DNA of 64,000 nucleotides from Sisyra terminalis (GCA_958496175.1 OY292274.1:31225482-31289481); one strand, 5' to 3'. Positions 11,708 to 24,880 are shown, numbered from the stretch's first letter. Translations and numbers: made by a program. The notes: generated by a model from the sequence alone, not told the origin.

Positions 11708-14398
11708 CAACTATTTGTAGTTTCTATTTACAATGTCTAAAAATCTAATATACATATTTGGAATTATCTGAAACTACCGGATAATTCGAATCATCGAAAG
11801 AATTTAATGTATATCATATCTATAATCTAGCACCTCTATGTAGCGATTTCCTATTATACTGTAAAATTTTACCTGGAAAATAAATGCCACTATCTAGATA
11901 TGAAAATATCCGCCCTTCGGCTTATACGGTAACTTTTATATCAAATTTGTTTTCAGTTTTGGATAGTTCATTTTTATGTACGTAGGGTATGTGATATGTT
12001 TCCGTTTTATTACATATACGTAATAAGAATTGCCTAAGCGTTGCAATAAAATTCTATCGTTTCAATATTAAATTCAACACATTCTACATAGGTATACTAA
12101 ATCTACACATTACCTTACTCGCCTTACACAGTGGCAATGAATGTCAAAAGTAAGCCATTGTCACTGGGACAAGGATTTATTTTCAATACTAATCGTAAGC
12201 AATTTAAATATATAAGAGGACAATGAAATATACATACATATCGTTATCGATATTAAATGTAATATAATGTTTTTTTTTTAGGATTTATATAATTTACAAT
12301 AAAACTAAAAATATTTTTCTAAATTCAGACCACTTACTTTTTTTCCAGTATAAAGTATAAAAATTCGCTTCAGCTCAATTCGGTGACTTTTATTATAATT
12401 AAAACAAACTAACAGTAATGATGTTTGATTACATAAAGGACGAAAAATATTTGAATAAAAATGCTATAGCAACGAATAGGAAAATGTATATTTTTTTAAT
12501 TACTACATTATTTGTCTAATATGTTGTACGTTCATGCATAAAAATCATTGTATAAATATTTTAGCCGAATGAGTATAATCTTGTGAACTATTTAGCTATA
12601 GTGGGAAAAAATTGAATGAAAATATGGTAAATTAATATTATTTTGTTACCTAATTGTATATGTATAATTTAATTATGAAAACCATCAAATAAACTTTAAA
12701 TTTACAAGACTTTACTTAAATTCCTCCGTAATGTATATTTCAGGGAGAACTATAAATTGGTAATTTAGCTTTCATTTTTATTATCACTTCAAAATATAAA
12801 TGAAAGTGAAACGAATTTTGCAAGTAATTCTCAAAGACGAACCTTCTAACATTGTCCCTTTCCGCTTCTTTATAAAATTTAACTGCCAACGATTAATTAA
12901 AACTTGATTTAAATTACGATATAAAAAAAGAAGTAATAAAATTTAAAATATAATTCTCCCCAACAGTTTGATAAAAATATTCATTTTTTTTAGATTTACA
13001 ACTTACGAGTATTTTATAATAAAAATTAATATTAATTATAGGAAGAAGCAAATGAATTGTGAGGAAGTTTTCACTGATTAATATTTATGTTATAAATATT
13101 AATTATAATGATTGAATTTTACTCTGCAACCTCTGTTTCGCTATACATTGTATATTTTAAACACAGTTGAATAGTGAATTTCCAATCATATTACAATTCT
13201 AAATCGATAGCAAAGTTTAAAATAAATATGAAATCGACATCAACAATTGGGTGAATGAACTCAAAATTAATATGATTATTTTGATCATTGAAATCGAAAA
13301 TATTTCATTTTGTTTATAATTTCTGTCAGCATTTTTTTATATAGCTATTGATAGTACTGTTTAGATGAAAGAAAATAAAATTTGAATAAAAATGATTGAA
13401 AATATAATGTATTAAGTATTTATAACGAGTGAGTTCTGTTAATTGAATATTTTTAAATGTTAAAAATATTTTTTCTCTTAATATTTGTATTCATTTTTTT
13501 ATTTCTGCTTTGCATTTTTTTTGTTATTTTTAAGCGCCGGAATTTAAATTTGATAAAAAATAAAATTTAATTCGTCGATTTTTTTGTTACTGCTTCTTTA
13601 GTGGTTTATTATACTTTTTCCATGTACTGTTTATGGTAAAACAAAATGATAGAATAAAATGAAAAAAATAAAACAAATAAAATAAATAAGTTATATTTTT
13701 TAACAAACTTTTTATTGCCAATTTTTGGGTTACATATAAGAATACATCGTTAACACGGTTAACACTGTATCACATTTATTGAAACTCTTATGGTTAATAA
13801 AAATATTCTTCTTTCCTTGCACCCTTGTATAGGCTTAATATTGAATTCTGGATAAATAAAACTTCTTGTGGTTAAAAACAATTAAATATAATATAGATTA
13901 TTTTGGGATACATTTACTAAATGTGATGCTTCTAAATTAAAAACTTTAAAATAAGTTCTAGAATGTAGATTATAATATGTGTTAGCATCATTAATCATTA
14001 TATACATTAATGAAAATAACTAGACAACTATCAATTAGAACAAATCATTATTAGATCAAATCAGGATATAATTTGTTCTTTAAAGATTTGACTATACTAT
14101 GAACGTACAACATTTCCATCGGTATTGAAATCATCAGTATTATACTCGTATATACCGGTATAGTATATCGTATATAGTACATCGGTATTGAATCACTGAA
14201 AATTTTAACTCACTTTAAAACTTATGAAAACGGTTTATCCGAAAATTGTATTGCTTAGAAAGTAAGCGACATAGTTTTTGATTACCTGAAAAAAAATATA
14301 GGTGTGGTAAAAGCTAAAAAAGTCTGAATGAGTTAATGTTTATAATTTATTAACCAATTAATAAATGCATTAACGTGAATTTAAGGTATCTTTTATGC
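11708..14398. other. intergenic, AT-rich
   Basis: No gene recognised. A 40-bp imperfect hairpin near 12,130-12,170 (CAGTGGCAATG..CATTGTCACTG) is the only local structure noted. Confidence 0.35.
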
Positions 14399-14495
14399 TA
14401 GTGGTTCTTAACCAGCGTTCGATCGAGCCCCGGTAAGTCAGTCTCACGGGCTCGGCGGAGGTCAAGACACATCCCCGACTTATATTACGTTGGTA
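14399..14495. mobile_element. hAT-like element end fragment
   Basis: TAGTGGTTCTTAACCAGCG resembles the CAGTGGTTCT-type ends of many hAT elements. It is followed by a GC-rich stretch (GGGCTCGGCGGAGGTCAAG) unlike its surroundings. Only one end is seen. Confidence 0.4.
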
Positions 14496-14497
14496 TA

Positions 14498-14516
14498 AAT
14501 ATATATATATATATAT
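14498..14516. repeat. (AT)n microsatellite
   Basis: Run of alternating AT after the hAT-like fragment. Confidence 0.8.
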
Positions 14517-16039
14517 CCTATGTTGTCCTATGTGATGAATTTTAAAGAATTTTATTTTGTTTCTGCAATTAAGTGGGAAGATTTTTTTTTCTTATAGAAA
14601 AAAGAAATTTTATTTTCAAGAATTATTTAAGTTCATATTTTTATTTGTTTGAATGAAAATATTAATCGACAATTTTTGGACCAAGAATAAAGTGAATAAT
14701 ACTCATAATTATTTTAAGTCTTTTGTTGATAGATGTTTTTTTAAATACATGCACGCCTAGATTCGATTGGTGGTCCTCGATTATTTATCTATGTATTTAT
14801 ATAGTATTTAGTTTATTAAGTAAAAGAGTAATTTCGTTTCAATTTATTGCATTATTAGGTTTAAAGATTTCTCTAGTTTTTAAAATTAAAAGTAGTTTTA
14901 ACCTTTTCTTTTACTAATTTTACAATTTCTGTGGTAGTGTTTTTATTCAAAGAAAAAAAATTAAGTCCGTTGATTTTGCTTGTGTGCTTTAACGTACAAC
15001 ATTAATGTTGTGTTAAATATTTCAATTGTATTTTCAATTTAACGAAATGTTACAAATGTGCAAATATGCAGTTCAACGTTTACTGGAAAGTCACTCGTGA
15101 AGATTAAAAGTAGAGGATTGTTTTGTTGATTCAATATGAACACATTCTGTTTAAGTGAAAGTTAGAATTTTGAGAGATTGGATTGATAATAAGAATCAGA
15201 TTTTATAGAGTATCTAAGCTTTTAGGCTTAGATTTTATTGAAAAATTGGAATTTTAAGAACATAACATAACATAACATATTTGTTAACAAATTCATTTAC
15301 ATTCTAACAAATTGTTCGTCAATTTCATTGCTGGCTGTAAGGTTTTTCACACTATAACTGTAGATATTAATTTATTGATTTTTTTTAAAACTTAGTTTTA
15401 TTTTTGAAAATTTTAAAGTATTTGATGAAAAAAAAGATATGGTTTCTTTAATCAATGTTTTTTAATTACAAATTTTAGTTTATTAAAAAATTACTAATGT
15501 TAAAATTAATTGAATGAAAGTATTTGATTTAAACTTTAAAAAAAATAACAGGTGGTGGTTCTGCGGCTTTAATGATTAGCGGTGATTGACCGATTATTGC
15601 CACCATGGCTATAGGTATGATTTAATAATAATTGTTATTGAACTTGCCAAGCAGCTAAACAAGAATTGAGATATTTTTAAGTATAATACTGTAAGGGCCT
15701 TATTAATGTTAATTGGATAAGCTTGATTAAACCAAAAATGCATTTTAAGTTTTGCTGATTGTAATTCGTCGGACGGAACGATGATTTATGTAATTCATGT
15801 AACTTGTTTGATGCAACCATTTTACCAAAAAGTTGAGATCCAGTTTTGCACTGGATTTTTTCGAGGAATTTATTTTAAATATACCTAGGTCTTTTGAGTG
15901 GAAGCTAAAATATAGACATATGTATGTAAATTAAATTGGTTTATTTTCAATATTTATTTGAGAAATGAGAAGTTTGTTTAGAAATAGTAATGCATGCTCA
16001 ATGTTTTAGTAGAATTTCACCAGCGGAAACAGTGAACGT
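14517..16039. other. intergenic, AT-rich
   Basis: Open frames here are AT-driven and show no family motif. A short GC-richer patch at 15,550-15,620 has no identified homology. Confidence 0.35.
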
Positions 16040-16400
16040 GCAAGTGTTTTTTTTTTGAAATATTATTAGACAATGCGGTTGTTGCGGGTAATAAGTCGTG
16101 CATATTGGAGGCCTATTGAGTCCCTAAAAATAGCTCTTTTTCGTGTTGGAAAGATTGTAGAGAGTTGTAGATGCTGAGCTCGTAGAACACGACTACGTGT
16201 GCTGTGCAAAGTGTGGCCGACCTGTAGAAGTTACTGAAGCATAGCTGAAGAGGGGTCCTCGCGGCATATATGCTTTGCCCCATTCAGGCTATTCACCCCG
16301 CGTGCGCACCATGGAGAAAGTTCTGTGTCACGTCACTGCTTTTACTTTTGCACTGCTCCACAACAAAGAAGGTGATATCCCACACTGGAGCTGCCGGTTT
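16040..16400. other. GC-rich island of unknown nature
   Basis: About 360 bp with a visibly higher G+C than its flanks and several CpG (for example CCCCGCGTGCGCACC). Neither strand gives a long uninterrupted frame or a domain I know. Candidates are an untranslated exon or promoter, an RNA gene, or a decayed transposon. No A/B-box pair of a tRNA-derived SINE is seen. Confidence 0.35.
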
Positions 16401-17165
16401 TTAAATATAATAATAATATTAACATTACAGAAAAAAAAAACACCTCGGTGCTAATGTATCTTTCGTGTTGTAATGCAACTGAAACTTCTCTTTTCTGTCG
16501 CTAATATTTATGAATTATGCATTTATTTATAAATCTATTTTTTTCTTCTCATTTTTCTTTTTTGTCAATGGAATTATCTGAATCGCTTATATGAACTTCC
16601 TTTTGATTGAATTGTTTTAAGATCAGTTGAATGGCCTTTGTGTAGAACTTATATTGTCGTTACTATTAACAATAAAATTATCACACTTTTTTTAAAAAAA
16701 AACACATGAACTTTGTAATTTGTTTAATTATTGATGAGATTGCTAATTACTTTCTTGAATGCATTTAGTTTTTCTCTATTCAAGTTGAAATGTTTCCGTG
16801 TTTTATAATAATATTCATACTGGTCTCATCAAGAACATTTAATAATTAAATAATACTAAGTAAAAGTTAATTTCAAATACTGGTGTGAAGTTTATTAAAA
16901 TATTTAAATAAACCGTTTTTAAAGGAAAAAATCCACAGCAAAACAATTATTTTAATATTATATATTTATTTTCATTTTTTCTACATTTTCATTAATTTCT
17001 ATTTCAACTAATTCTGAATTAAAATTTAAATTTATCTATTTTATATTTTAGAAATTTAGATCTAGGAGCACCGACCTACACACATGAAAAAGTTAATTTT
17101 TACTAAATGATAAAAATAACTTAATAAATCCTTAGAGTTATCTCAAAAAGCGTCAATTTTGTGTG
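16401..17165. other. intergenic, AT-rich
   Basis: Nothing recognised. Confidence 0.35.
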
Positions 17166-18800
17166 CAAATCAAGAATGAAATGTCTAATAGCAGATTAAT
17201 TAAGGCTGGAGTCCCTGAAGGATCCATTATGGGACCTAATTTATTGATTCAATATATACAGTCCCTGGCCATATTATTAGATGCACTTAAGATTTTATAC
17301 AAAATGTACATATTCTATTAAATTAAATATAATATTGTTTACTTTTTACAATATAAAAAGTTCTATTGAATTTTGAGAAATATATTTTCTGGATTAGGGT
17401 AAAACCTTGTTTATTATCCCTATTACCCTACTTTAGGATAATAGCCTTGATTTGAAACCCATTGAAAATATGTGGAAATTGCTGAAGAAAAAAGTAGCTA
17501 AAGAGGTAGTCATAACAGAAAAATAGCCCTTAGAAAAAATATTCACGTATGGAATCATCATCCACAAGTACAGCAGGTGGTATTGTCCAATGGGAACTTA
17601 AATATTAGTAAACGGGCTTCCAATCAAATATTAAACAATTCAGCCCGTCATAATTAAGAAGATTTAAGAAGTTTAATTAATTAGATGGTAAAAAATTATT
17701 TCTAGTAAATATGATTTTTGGTGAAGCTAGTTGGTTATAAGCGTAATTAATAAAAATTGTACAGAAAAATTAAACCCAATCAAAAATATGAACTCATAAT
17801 AAAATAGCTCTTACTTCAGGTTTTATACAAAATCCATAGTGCGTCTGTTAATATGACCAGGGACTGTAAATGATATCCTGCGGACACCCGAAACTTTCCT
17901 TTCCCTATTTGTTGATGGTACAGTAATTTTTGCATCCCCCTAGGGAGCTGATACAGTAGCCAACAGAATAACAAAGTCCTTAAAAAGAATAAAGATATTT
18001 TTTCACTAGAAAAAGAACCAACTAGCATAAAAGGGTACTAGTAAATGGGAAAAATAAAGAATGGGTAAAAACAGTTAGATACTTGGGGTTGTAACTGGAT
18101 TCTAGACTCAACTTTGCTGAACACATCAAACAAGCTAAAAGCAAATTAATGGCCTGAACTAACATTGTATATCCATTGCTAAACAGAAAATCAAGGCTGT
18201 GGACCAACAATAAAAAATATTTTATAAAACAGTACTCAGATTAGTGTTAACATATGCATGTCCAGTCTGGAGTTCAGTAAGGAAAACCAAGTATCTAACA
18301 ATACAAAGAGTTCAAAATAAATTGCTAAGGATGTTGCCAAACTATCCACCCGAATACAAGATATACCATCTTCATGGGGAATTAAGGATACTACCGTTAC
18401 ATTTATACATCTTCGCCTTGTCGCGGAAATTCTTCACAGATTGCAAAAGTGGCCCTAGCCAAATAATGAGTATCAGTATCAGTAGTATCAGTGACTACAC
18501 CCTCGATGACCTACTCCACAAATACAAAAAATTAAAACATAAAAGAATAAGATATATTGTCTTAGCAAACTGAAAGCGGAAACAATATTGGTTTTTTTTT
18601 TTTAAAATTGCCATCTATTTTTCCTCAACTCAAACAAACAAACAACAACTACAATATATTGTAAAATTTAATCTTTATCCTAGATCAGGATCTACAGACG
18701 CTGCTTGGATGGTTTATTCAAGGTTCATCAAACTTACAAATGAATTGTAAATTATATTTGTATGCCTATTATAAGAACAATAAATTTTATTTTATTATAA
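17166..18800 (+). pseudogene. Jockey-type non-LTR retrotransposon relic (RT), split by a Tc1 element
   Basis: Plus-strand remains of a reverse transcriptase. Before the insertion (to 17,258) the frame reads 'AGVPEGSIMGPNLL', the RT motif usually written GVPQGSxLGP. After it (from 17,867) 'NDILRTPETFLSLFVDGTVIFAS' corresponds to the YADD region with the second Asp lost, followed by 'YLGLQLDS' and, at 18,244-18,573, a 109-codon frame with the 'LTYACPVWSS..K..TIQRVQNKLLRM' block typical of Jockey C-terminal regions. Several stops and frameshifts show it is dead. The 3' end probably lies near 18,780-18,800 in A/T-rich sequence. Confidence 0.85.
17259..17866 (+). mobile_element. Tc1-like deletion derivative, copy 1 (nested)
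   Basis: 608 bp flanked by TA (17,257-58 and 17,867-68), as expected for Tc1/mariner insertion. Ends: CAGTCCCTGGCCATATTATT and, reverse complemented, CAGTCCCTGGTCATATTAAC. Inside, 'DLKPIENMWKLLKKKVAKE' is the Tc1 transposase block with the third catalytic region; the rest of the transposase is missing. It sits inside the Jockey relic, so it is younger. A second copy lies at 42,995-43,614. Confidence 0.88.
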
Positions 18801-19156
18801 TAAATCCTTTTTTATTGATATTATATGGGTAATTCTCAAGGATTCTCGAAACTCTTGTCGTTTCAGTTTTTACAAAAATCTTAGTGACCTATGATGACAA
18901 CTGAATTAGTCGCAGTGCTAATAGTGGTTTAAATTTCTTTAGGCTATACCCGTAATGTTTTTTTTTGCAAATAAACAAGTCAAAATTAAATATAAAGATG
19001 GTTCATAATAGTTGATGTGTTGTTGATTGCGAAAATTTATATGTATATAATATGTATATAATATATATATATATATTTATACTTATTTATATATGTCGGA
19101 ATTAACATAAAATTCACTGATACATCAACACTCTTTCCTGTTTTATTCATATTTTC
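18801..19156. other. intergenic; AT microsatellite
   Basis: Contains an imperfect TA-rich microsatellite around 19,036-19,078. Nothing else recognised. Confidence 0.5.
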
Positions 19157-19380
19157 GCCTCAAATCCCTTTTAGAACAGTTAAGTCTGGCAACGTTGGAC
19201 TTTCGAATTTGTTTTTATTCTTTTCGCGATTTTTTGTTAATTCAATTTTAGTATAGTATATTTTTCTCTAGCTCTGTGGCAAAATTTTCATTATGGACTG
19301 ATTTGTTCGCGAATTAAATTAAAAACAAAGTCGAAAATGCAACGTTGCCAGATTTGACTGTTCTAAAAGGGACTTGAGCC
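19157..19380. mobile_element. MITE family A, copy 2 (best preserved)
   Basis: About 224 bp with inverted repeats of roughly 70 bp. Left: TCCCTTTTAGAACAGTTAAG then TCTGGCAACGTTG. Right, reverse complement: TCCCTTTTAGAACAGTCAAA then TCTGGCAACGTTG. The centre carries TTGTTAATTCAATTTTAG, which is the reverse complement of the core of copies 1 and 3. Almost the whole element is self-complementary. Confidence 0.75.
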
Positions 19381-20196
19381 TACTGGATAATTTAGCATAA
19401 TTTAGTGCAACCGTTAAATGTCGTTTGTATTGTGTTTGTATCGCTACACGGAGCGAATATAATGTACTCCAAGGACTAGATCCATTCCAGAAATTTCAAT
19501 AGAGAACAAAGAATTTACTAGGAAGCTCCATTTGTAAACAAGGATTGTGAACCAATAAAAATAGCAATAATTCTCTACTGTTGGCTTCTAGAAGAATGAT
19601 ATTCCGTGTAATCATTTCTAGTCTCATCTTTCCATTTAATTCTTTCAATAAAACTGTTGGGGTTTTTACTTATTGTTTCTGCTTATCGCTCTAATGAATC
19701 CTATAAGGTTATTATATTTTATAAGAATTAGCTTCACCTATAATAAGGATTCAAAAAGAAAAAAAAAGAAAGAAAAAGATAAGAAGAACAAAACAATTTT
19801 TTGATCAATCATAGGGAAATCTTTCCATGAATTATTTGTTTTATTTATGTGGAAAACTGTTTATTTTATTGCATTGGAATTTGTATTAGATTTTCTTTTT
19901 GTATAAAACTATAACAAAAGAAATTTGTTATAAATGTTATATATCATAATTTTATTTTTAATTCTTACAATTAAAATGGTTAGTGGTGGACAAGTAGTGC
20001 CTGTAGTACAAGTAGTATGGCAATAGTACCTAATGCCATAGTAACGAGAATCTGTTTAAACTAAGAGGTGATTAATAGTTATTGTTAAAAACTATATAAA
20101 ATAAAACTAATTTTTCAATATTTTGAGTAAAAATGTGTAATTTAATTTTTGTCAGTCCGAAAAATAGTAAAAAAAAATAAACAAATAAAGAATTTT
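19381..20196. other. intergenic, AT-rich
   Basis: Nothing recognised. Confidence 0.35.
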
Positions 20197-21930
20197 TTTT
20201 TTTCTTATTAAATTTTATTTGCAATCTGTATACACATATAGTACATTTAGCAAATGAGTTATTAATTAAAATACTATAAGACTCTTGAATTGAGACAATT
20301 CAAGGGTCAAATAAAACATATTGATTTCTTGATGAGAGGCTCCAGCCAGCACTGGTACTCTCTAGGAATTTGGAAGGTGATCTCTCGGCTACCGACGCTT
20401 TAAGCGACGAGGAGGATTTTTTGGATGTTCCATAGAGGAGAGAATTTGCACTTCTGAATTAGAATGGGTGAATAATTTATCGTGGAATCTAATGATTCTA
20501 ACAGAGATCAGTTCGGAAATATAAGGGACGTTAAGGTCTTTGTGAATAATTTCATTTGTGACATAATATGGAGTGTTGAAAATTTTTCGAAGAACTTTTA
20601 ACTGAAAAGCTTGAATACGCTTAATACTAGAGGGTTTTGCGGAACCCCACAATTCTATTCCATAAGTTAAAATAGGTCTAAGAGTTTTGTAAATTATTAA
20701 TTTTGTCTGCACGTTTATGGAAGATTGATGTCCTAAAAGTTTTCGTAGTAGTCCAAAGCGTCTGTTGAGGTCTTGTCGTTTCAGTCTTGTGTGTGGATTC
20801 CACGTAAGACGACTATCTAGGTAAAACCGTAGATAGCGAACTTCTGTGGATATTGGTAATAATTCATTGTCATATACTAGCGGTGGATATCGTTGTCTAT
20901 TTAAGGTAAATGTTACGTTAACGCATTTATTTTTGTTAATTTTTACTGTCCATTTCTGGTACCAATTAATAATAAGGTCGAAGTGTTGCTGCATTTTATT
21001 GGTGGCTCGGAACGGATTGCAGTATCATCTGCGTAGGTGGTTATCATTGTGTGAGGATGAATTGGAATATCCGATGTGAATATGGTGTAAAGGATGGGTC
21101 CCAATATGCTACCCTGAGGGACCCCGGCTAGGATGAGTTTGAATGTAGAGACTTCTGATCCACATCTCCCTCTGAAGCAGCGGTCGGAAAGATACGATTT
21201 GAGGATGAGGAAGTATTGAGATGGTAAATTATTTTAAGTTTGTATAAAAGTCCTGGATGCCATACCCGAACGAATGTCTGTGTGGCATCCAGAAACACAC
21301 CTTAGCAGTATTGTTTTCTTTCAAGAGCTGCAGAGATTTCATCAACGACCCTGAGACATTGCTGAGTTGTAGAGTGAAACGGTCTGAAACCGAATTGGTG
21401 AGATGGAATGACTTTATGATTCTCAAGTATAGAGGAAATTCTTCTTAAAAGTAATCTTTCAAAAATTTTGGAAAATAGAGGAAGTAAACTTATGGGTCTA
21501 TATTATGATGGATCTGCAGCTGGTTTATTGGGTTTTGGAATAAGAATTACAATGGAGTATTTCCATTGTGATGCGAAATGAACAGTACGAAGGATTGCGT
21601 TATATATAGTGTTATGGTAGACTATTGCCTTCCCGGGAAGATTTTGTAAAATTTTTGCTGTTATAAGGTTGTGACTAGGAGCTTTTTTAAGGTAGATTTA
21701 TTTATTAAAAATTTTACTTCAGAGGGATGAAAAACTGGCCGGAAGTTCTAGAGGGAGTGGAGATTGAATATTTTGTTAAATAAAATGTTCATGTAGTGGA
21801 TCAGAAATATCGGTATGTGGAGTGAAGGATTTTTCTATACTTTTTGCGAACGTCTCCGATCTTTCCAAGTCGCTTCTAGCCCAAGTACCATCTTCATTGT
21901 AGATGGGAGTAGAAAGACTGTGGTGTTAAA
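20197..21930 (-). pseudogene. Jockey-clade retrotransposon relic, 5' truncated
   Basis: Minus strand. From 5' to 3': 'STPIYNEDGTWARSD' (near 21,900-21,860), 'AGVPQGSILGPILY' and 'TTYADDTAI' (about 21,125-21,020), then after a frameshift a 201-codon frame (20,994-20,389) with 'VRYLRFYLDSRLTWN', 'RPILTYGIELWGSA' and 'IQAFQLKVLRKI', all standard Jockey RT and post-RT blocks. The YADD catalytic pair is intact but frameshifts inactivate the ORF. The 3' end is an AATAAA-containing tail and an A-run at about 20,205-20,195. The 5' half (endonuclease, ORF1) is missing, as in typical 5'-truncated LINE copies. Confidence 0.88.
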
Positions 21931-23571
21931 GAAATAATAGTAGAAAATAAAAGTAAAACTATATATAGCTTTGTTCATTCAACAAATAAATAATATTTTA
22001 CCAGACCATTAAAAAACAATCAAAAAAATAAAAATAATTTAATATCGAATAGAAATAGACTTTCTAAAATCCAATTTCATTGTATATAAATTGAGTTTTT
22101 CATTAAAATGTCTATTTGTATAAATTCGTTCGAACTCTGGCGTCGAACTGTCCGAATCAATTATTCGGCGTATGTTGGGCAATTGACATCCAAATCACAA
22201 CCGCTTATTGATCTATGTGCTATTTTTTTCTACAAATTTAACAATTCCATTCGTTTGTTGTGGTTATCTATATCTTTATTTCGGGATAAAAGTGTACTAA
22301 GATTAAATTTTGATAAACCCGTTTTTTCTTAAAAGGTACATAATCTTAATTCCTCTTTTAAATGCCAAATTGTATTAAATCTATCTTCGCAAAATTTACT
22401 AGATATGAATTCCAACATAATATCTTCTAATGGATTATTATAATCAGATAATTATATATCAAAAAAAAAAATCAAATCCGTGTTTTCTAAAGTTTACATT
22501 TTGTAATTTTACACACTTTTATCCTATTACATGATAGGTAAAGGTTCCATTCCATTCATACAATCTTTTTTGTTTATTTATGCATTCTTACATCTATTTA
22601 TTTTGAATGATTCATTAAATGAGAGTAAAAGTCAATTTTTAATATTTAATTTACAAAGTAGATACATTTATAAAAGTTACTCGTATATACTCGTACCTTC
22701 ATTGTGTAGTATTAAAGTTGTGTTAGGAAAGTTATTAATTAATTACTAATTAATTATTCAGTAATCATAATAAATGTTATTGACTTCTGCTTAAGTTGAA
22801 CATTAAAAGAAAATAGGTATAATAATTAATTTCTGATTAATAATTCGAAACTAAATTAACATTCAAGCGTTTGTTTATTTAGCTATTTATTACAAAATTT
22901 ATATTTCAGAAATTGATTATATACAATGTGATTATTAGTAATTTTGGAAAATGAAAGTTCTCCTGTATTGTGAGGCTTGAGTCCAGTAGCGTGATCATAT
23001 CATCCTAATCTAGTAATCATATTCTTAAATACATCTTTAAAAAGGTTTCCATATTATTTTTAGGTGAGAAAAAGTTCCCATAGTTTAAAATGAAAAGCAT
23101 GCATTGAAGAATTAGTATAAGTACATATTTCGTACATCATTAAATACTTAAATATGCATTGTTAAATGAACCTACAGGTATATTTGGAACTTTTAAACGC
23201 TTTTCATGTATAATTGTGGAAGACATATGGTTTTATATATCTCAGTATTATGTGTATTTGACTCAAATAGTTTTTTTCTGACATAAAATTTTGCATAGTA
23301 AAAAAGTAACTTTTATATTCTTTAATTGCCTTTTTTTGTTCAAAAGTTATGTTTATATTAAGTAACCTAAATACCTCTAATTATTTATTTTTTTAGACAA
23401 CGTACAACTGGCAAACGTTGTTCAAATAAAATATTTAAGAAGAAAAAAAAACGATCCATCATTCAATTACTTTAAAATCGTTTTGGTATGGCAAAAATCT
23501 TATTCAATAGCAAGAAGATTCTTTAGCTCATGTACCTTTAAGGGACGTCAATAATACGTCGTGAATAAATA
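21931..23571. other. intergenic, AT-rich
   Basis: No gene recognised; a 74-codon frame at 22,108-22,332 has no known motif. Confidence 0.35.
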
Positions 23572-23660
23572 GAACCATAATGACAATAAAGTGACCAAAG
23601 AGAAAATTGTACTCTATTAGAATTGAATTAACAAAAAAATCACGAATTAAATTAAATGCT
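23572..23660. mobile_element. MITE family A, copy 3 (partial)
   Basis: Shares CCATAATGACAATAAAGTGA and TTAGAATTGAATTAACAAAA with the two larger copies. Terminal repeats are degenerate or lost; the left end may extend to about 23,530. Confidence 0.55.
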
Positions 23661-23789
23661 TAAAGTATTTGGAGAAAAAATTAAAACTATAGAACTTTGA
23701 AAAATGGAACTCATAGTAAACTGAGATAGTAAAAAAATAGATCGAACTACAAACGTAGAATAAATAATAGAGAATAATTTCTTAGTAGG

Positions 23790-24300
23790 CAAATTCTCAA
23801 CGATTATGATAAAGAAACTCCTGAGACAACTCAACAAAAGACTTCTAAACCAAGGGAGGAAGGAAATTAGAATCCTGATAAGACTGTTAATAGGAAATTA
23901 CAAATTGAGAAAACATCTTCAAGTTATAGAGATGAATACTGAGTTTAATGCATGGAAAAAATGCGGGATGAAAAAGAAGCCGTCTTTCACACATTATTTG
24001 AGTGCCCTGCCCAGACTTGTAGCCGCCTCAGATTTTTCGGACTACCTGGACATGAGTTAAGAAAAATCCATGGAGAGCCAATTGGTTGATTTTTCTGAGA
24101 TTTTTCTGAGAACAATAAAGAAGAAGAAAAACAAGAGAGAAACGAAGCAAGAACGATCATTGATGAGGAAATAAGAATAAAAGAGCTCATATTGGATGTC
24201 GTTGAAAAAAATGAACGGACTAAAGGATCTGCTCGTAGGATTTCCGCGCGCCAGGAGTAGGTAACGATAGAAGTAGTCAAAGTAGTTTAACCATGTGAGA
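23790..24300 (+). pseudogene. non-LTR retrotransposon 3' relic (RNase H / zinc-finger end)
   Basis: Plus strand. 'ILIRLLIGNYKLRKHLQVIEMN' followed, in a shifted frame, by 'EKEAVFHTLFECPAQT' matches the region after RNase H in non-LTR ORF2 proteins, where a '(R)LxTGHxxLxxHL...C..C...EExxHxLxxCP' block is common. The first zinc-ligand cysteines are degraded and the frame breaks near 23,950. A (AAAT)n tract at 24,570-24,592 may mark its 3' end. Confidence 0.6.
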
Positions 24301-24880
24301 AACTAGGACTTTTAAACTTTACATCTGGTTCGGGATTATTCGGGATGAGATCGGTAAGATCGACTCGATCGACTCAATAGTATTTTAGTGTTTTTAGTAG
24401 TTTTAGTACTATCCAAATTACTCCCAAAATTCAGCCAGCTTTCACCCGCTTGAAGTTTCTCGCTAACCGTTAGTGAGCAACTTCCTACTACAGCGACAGC
24501 GTCACATTTTATTAAAAATTCAATCCGATTATTTTTTCATAACGCCGCTAAAGAAGTATAACTTCCACAAAATAAAATAAATAAATAAATGTATTGTTAC
24601 AAATGATAAATTGATAGTGTATAAATTGGTTCGTTATTATTTTTAGGCGGTTCTTTTGATTTTAAATACTTGGATTTGGTGAATACATAGAAAAGAAGAT
24701 TGAATTTCTGGATTATATGCTTTACAGTTTAAGGTCGCAAGGGTCGCAAGTACCTACTGAGAAACCTACCAATCATCTACGCTCTTCTTAGCTGGTTAAC
24801 GCATATATTTTAGACTTGGAACAAGGTTTTTATCCCGGATTTTTGCTGTGACGTGACCGGCAACGCGTGTTTTGATAACG
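24301..24880. other. intergenic; (AAAT)n tract
   Basis: Contains the short A/T tetranucleotide run at 24,570-24,592. No gene recognised. Confidence 0.4.

Noticed and set aside
12125..12175. Imperfect hairpin CAGTGGCAATG..CATTGTCACTG, considered as a microRNA precursor
   Set aside because: The stem is only about 10 bp with a short arm, too small for a microRNA precursor.
15545..15625. Possible nuclear copy of mitochondrial DNA
   Set aside because: A frame read with TGA as Trp looked plausible for a few residues, but no mitochondrial protein could be matched and the stretch is short.
15835..15870. Terminator-like hairpin ATCCAGTTTTGCACTGGAT followed by T-run
   Set aside because: Looks like a bacterial terminator, but the context is eukaryotic and no gene ends here.
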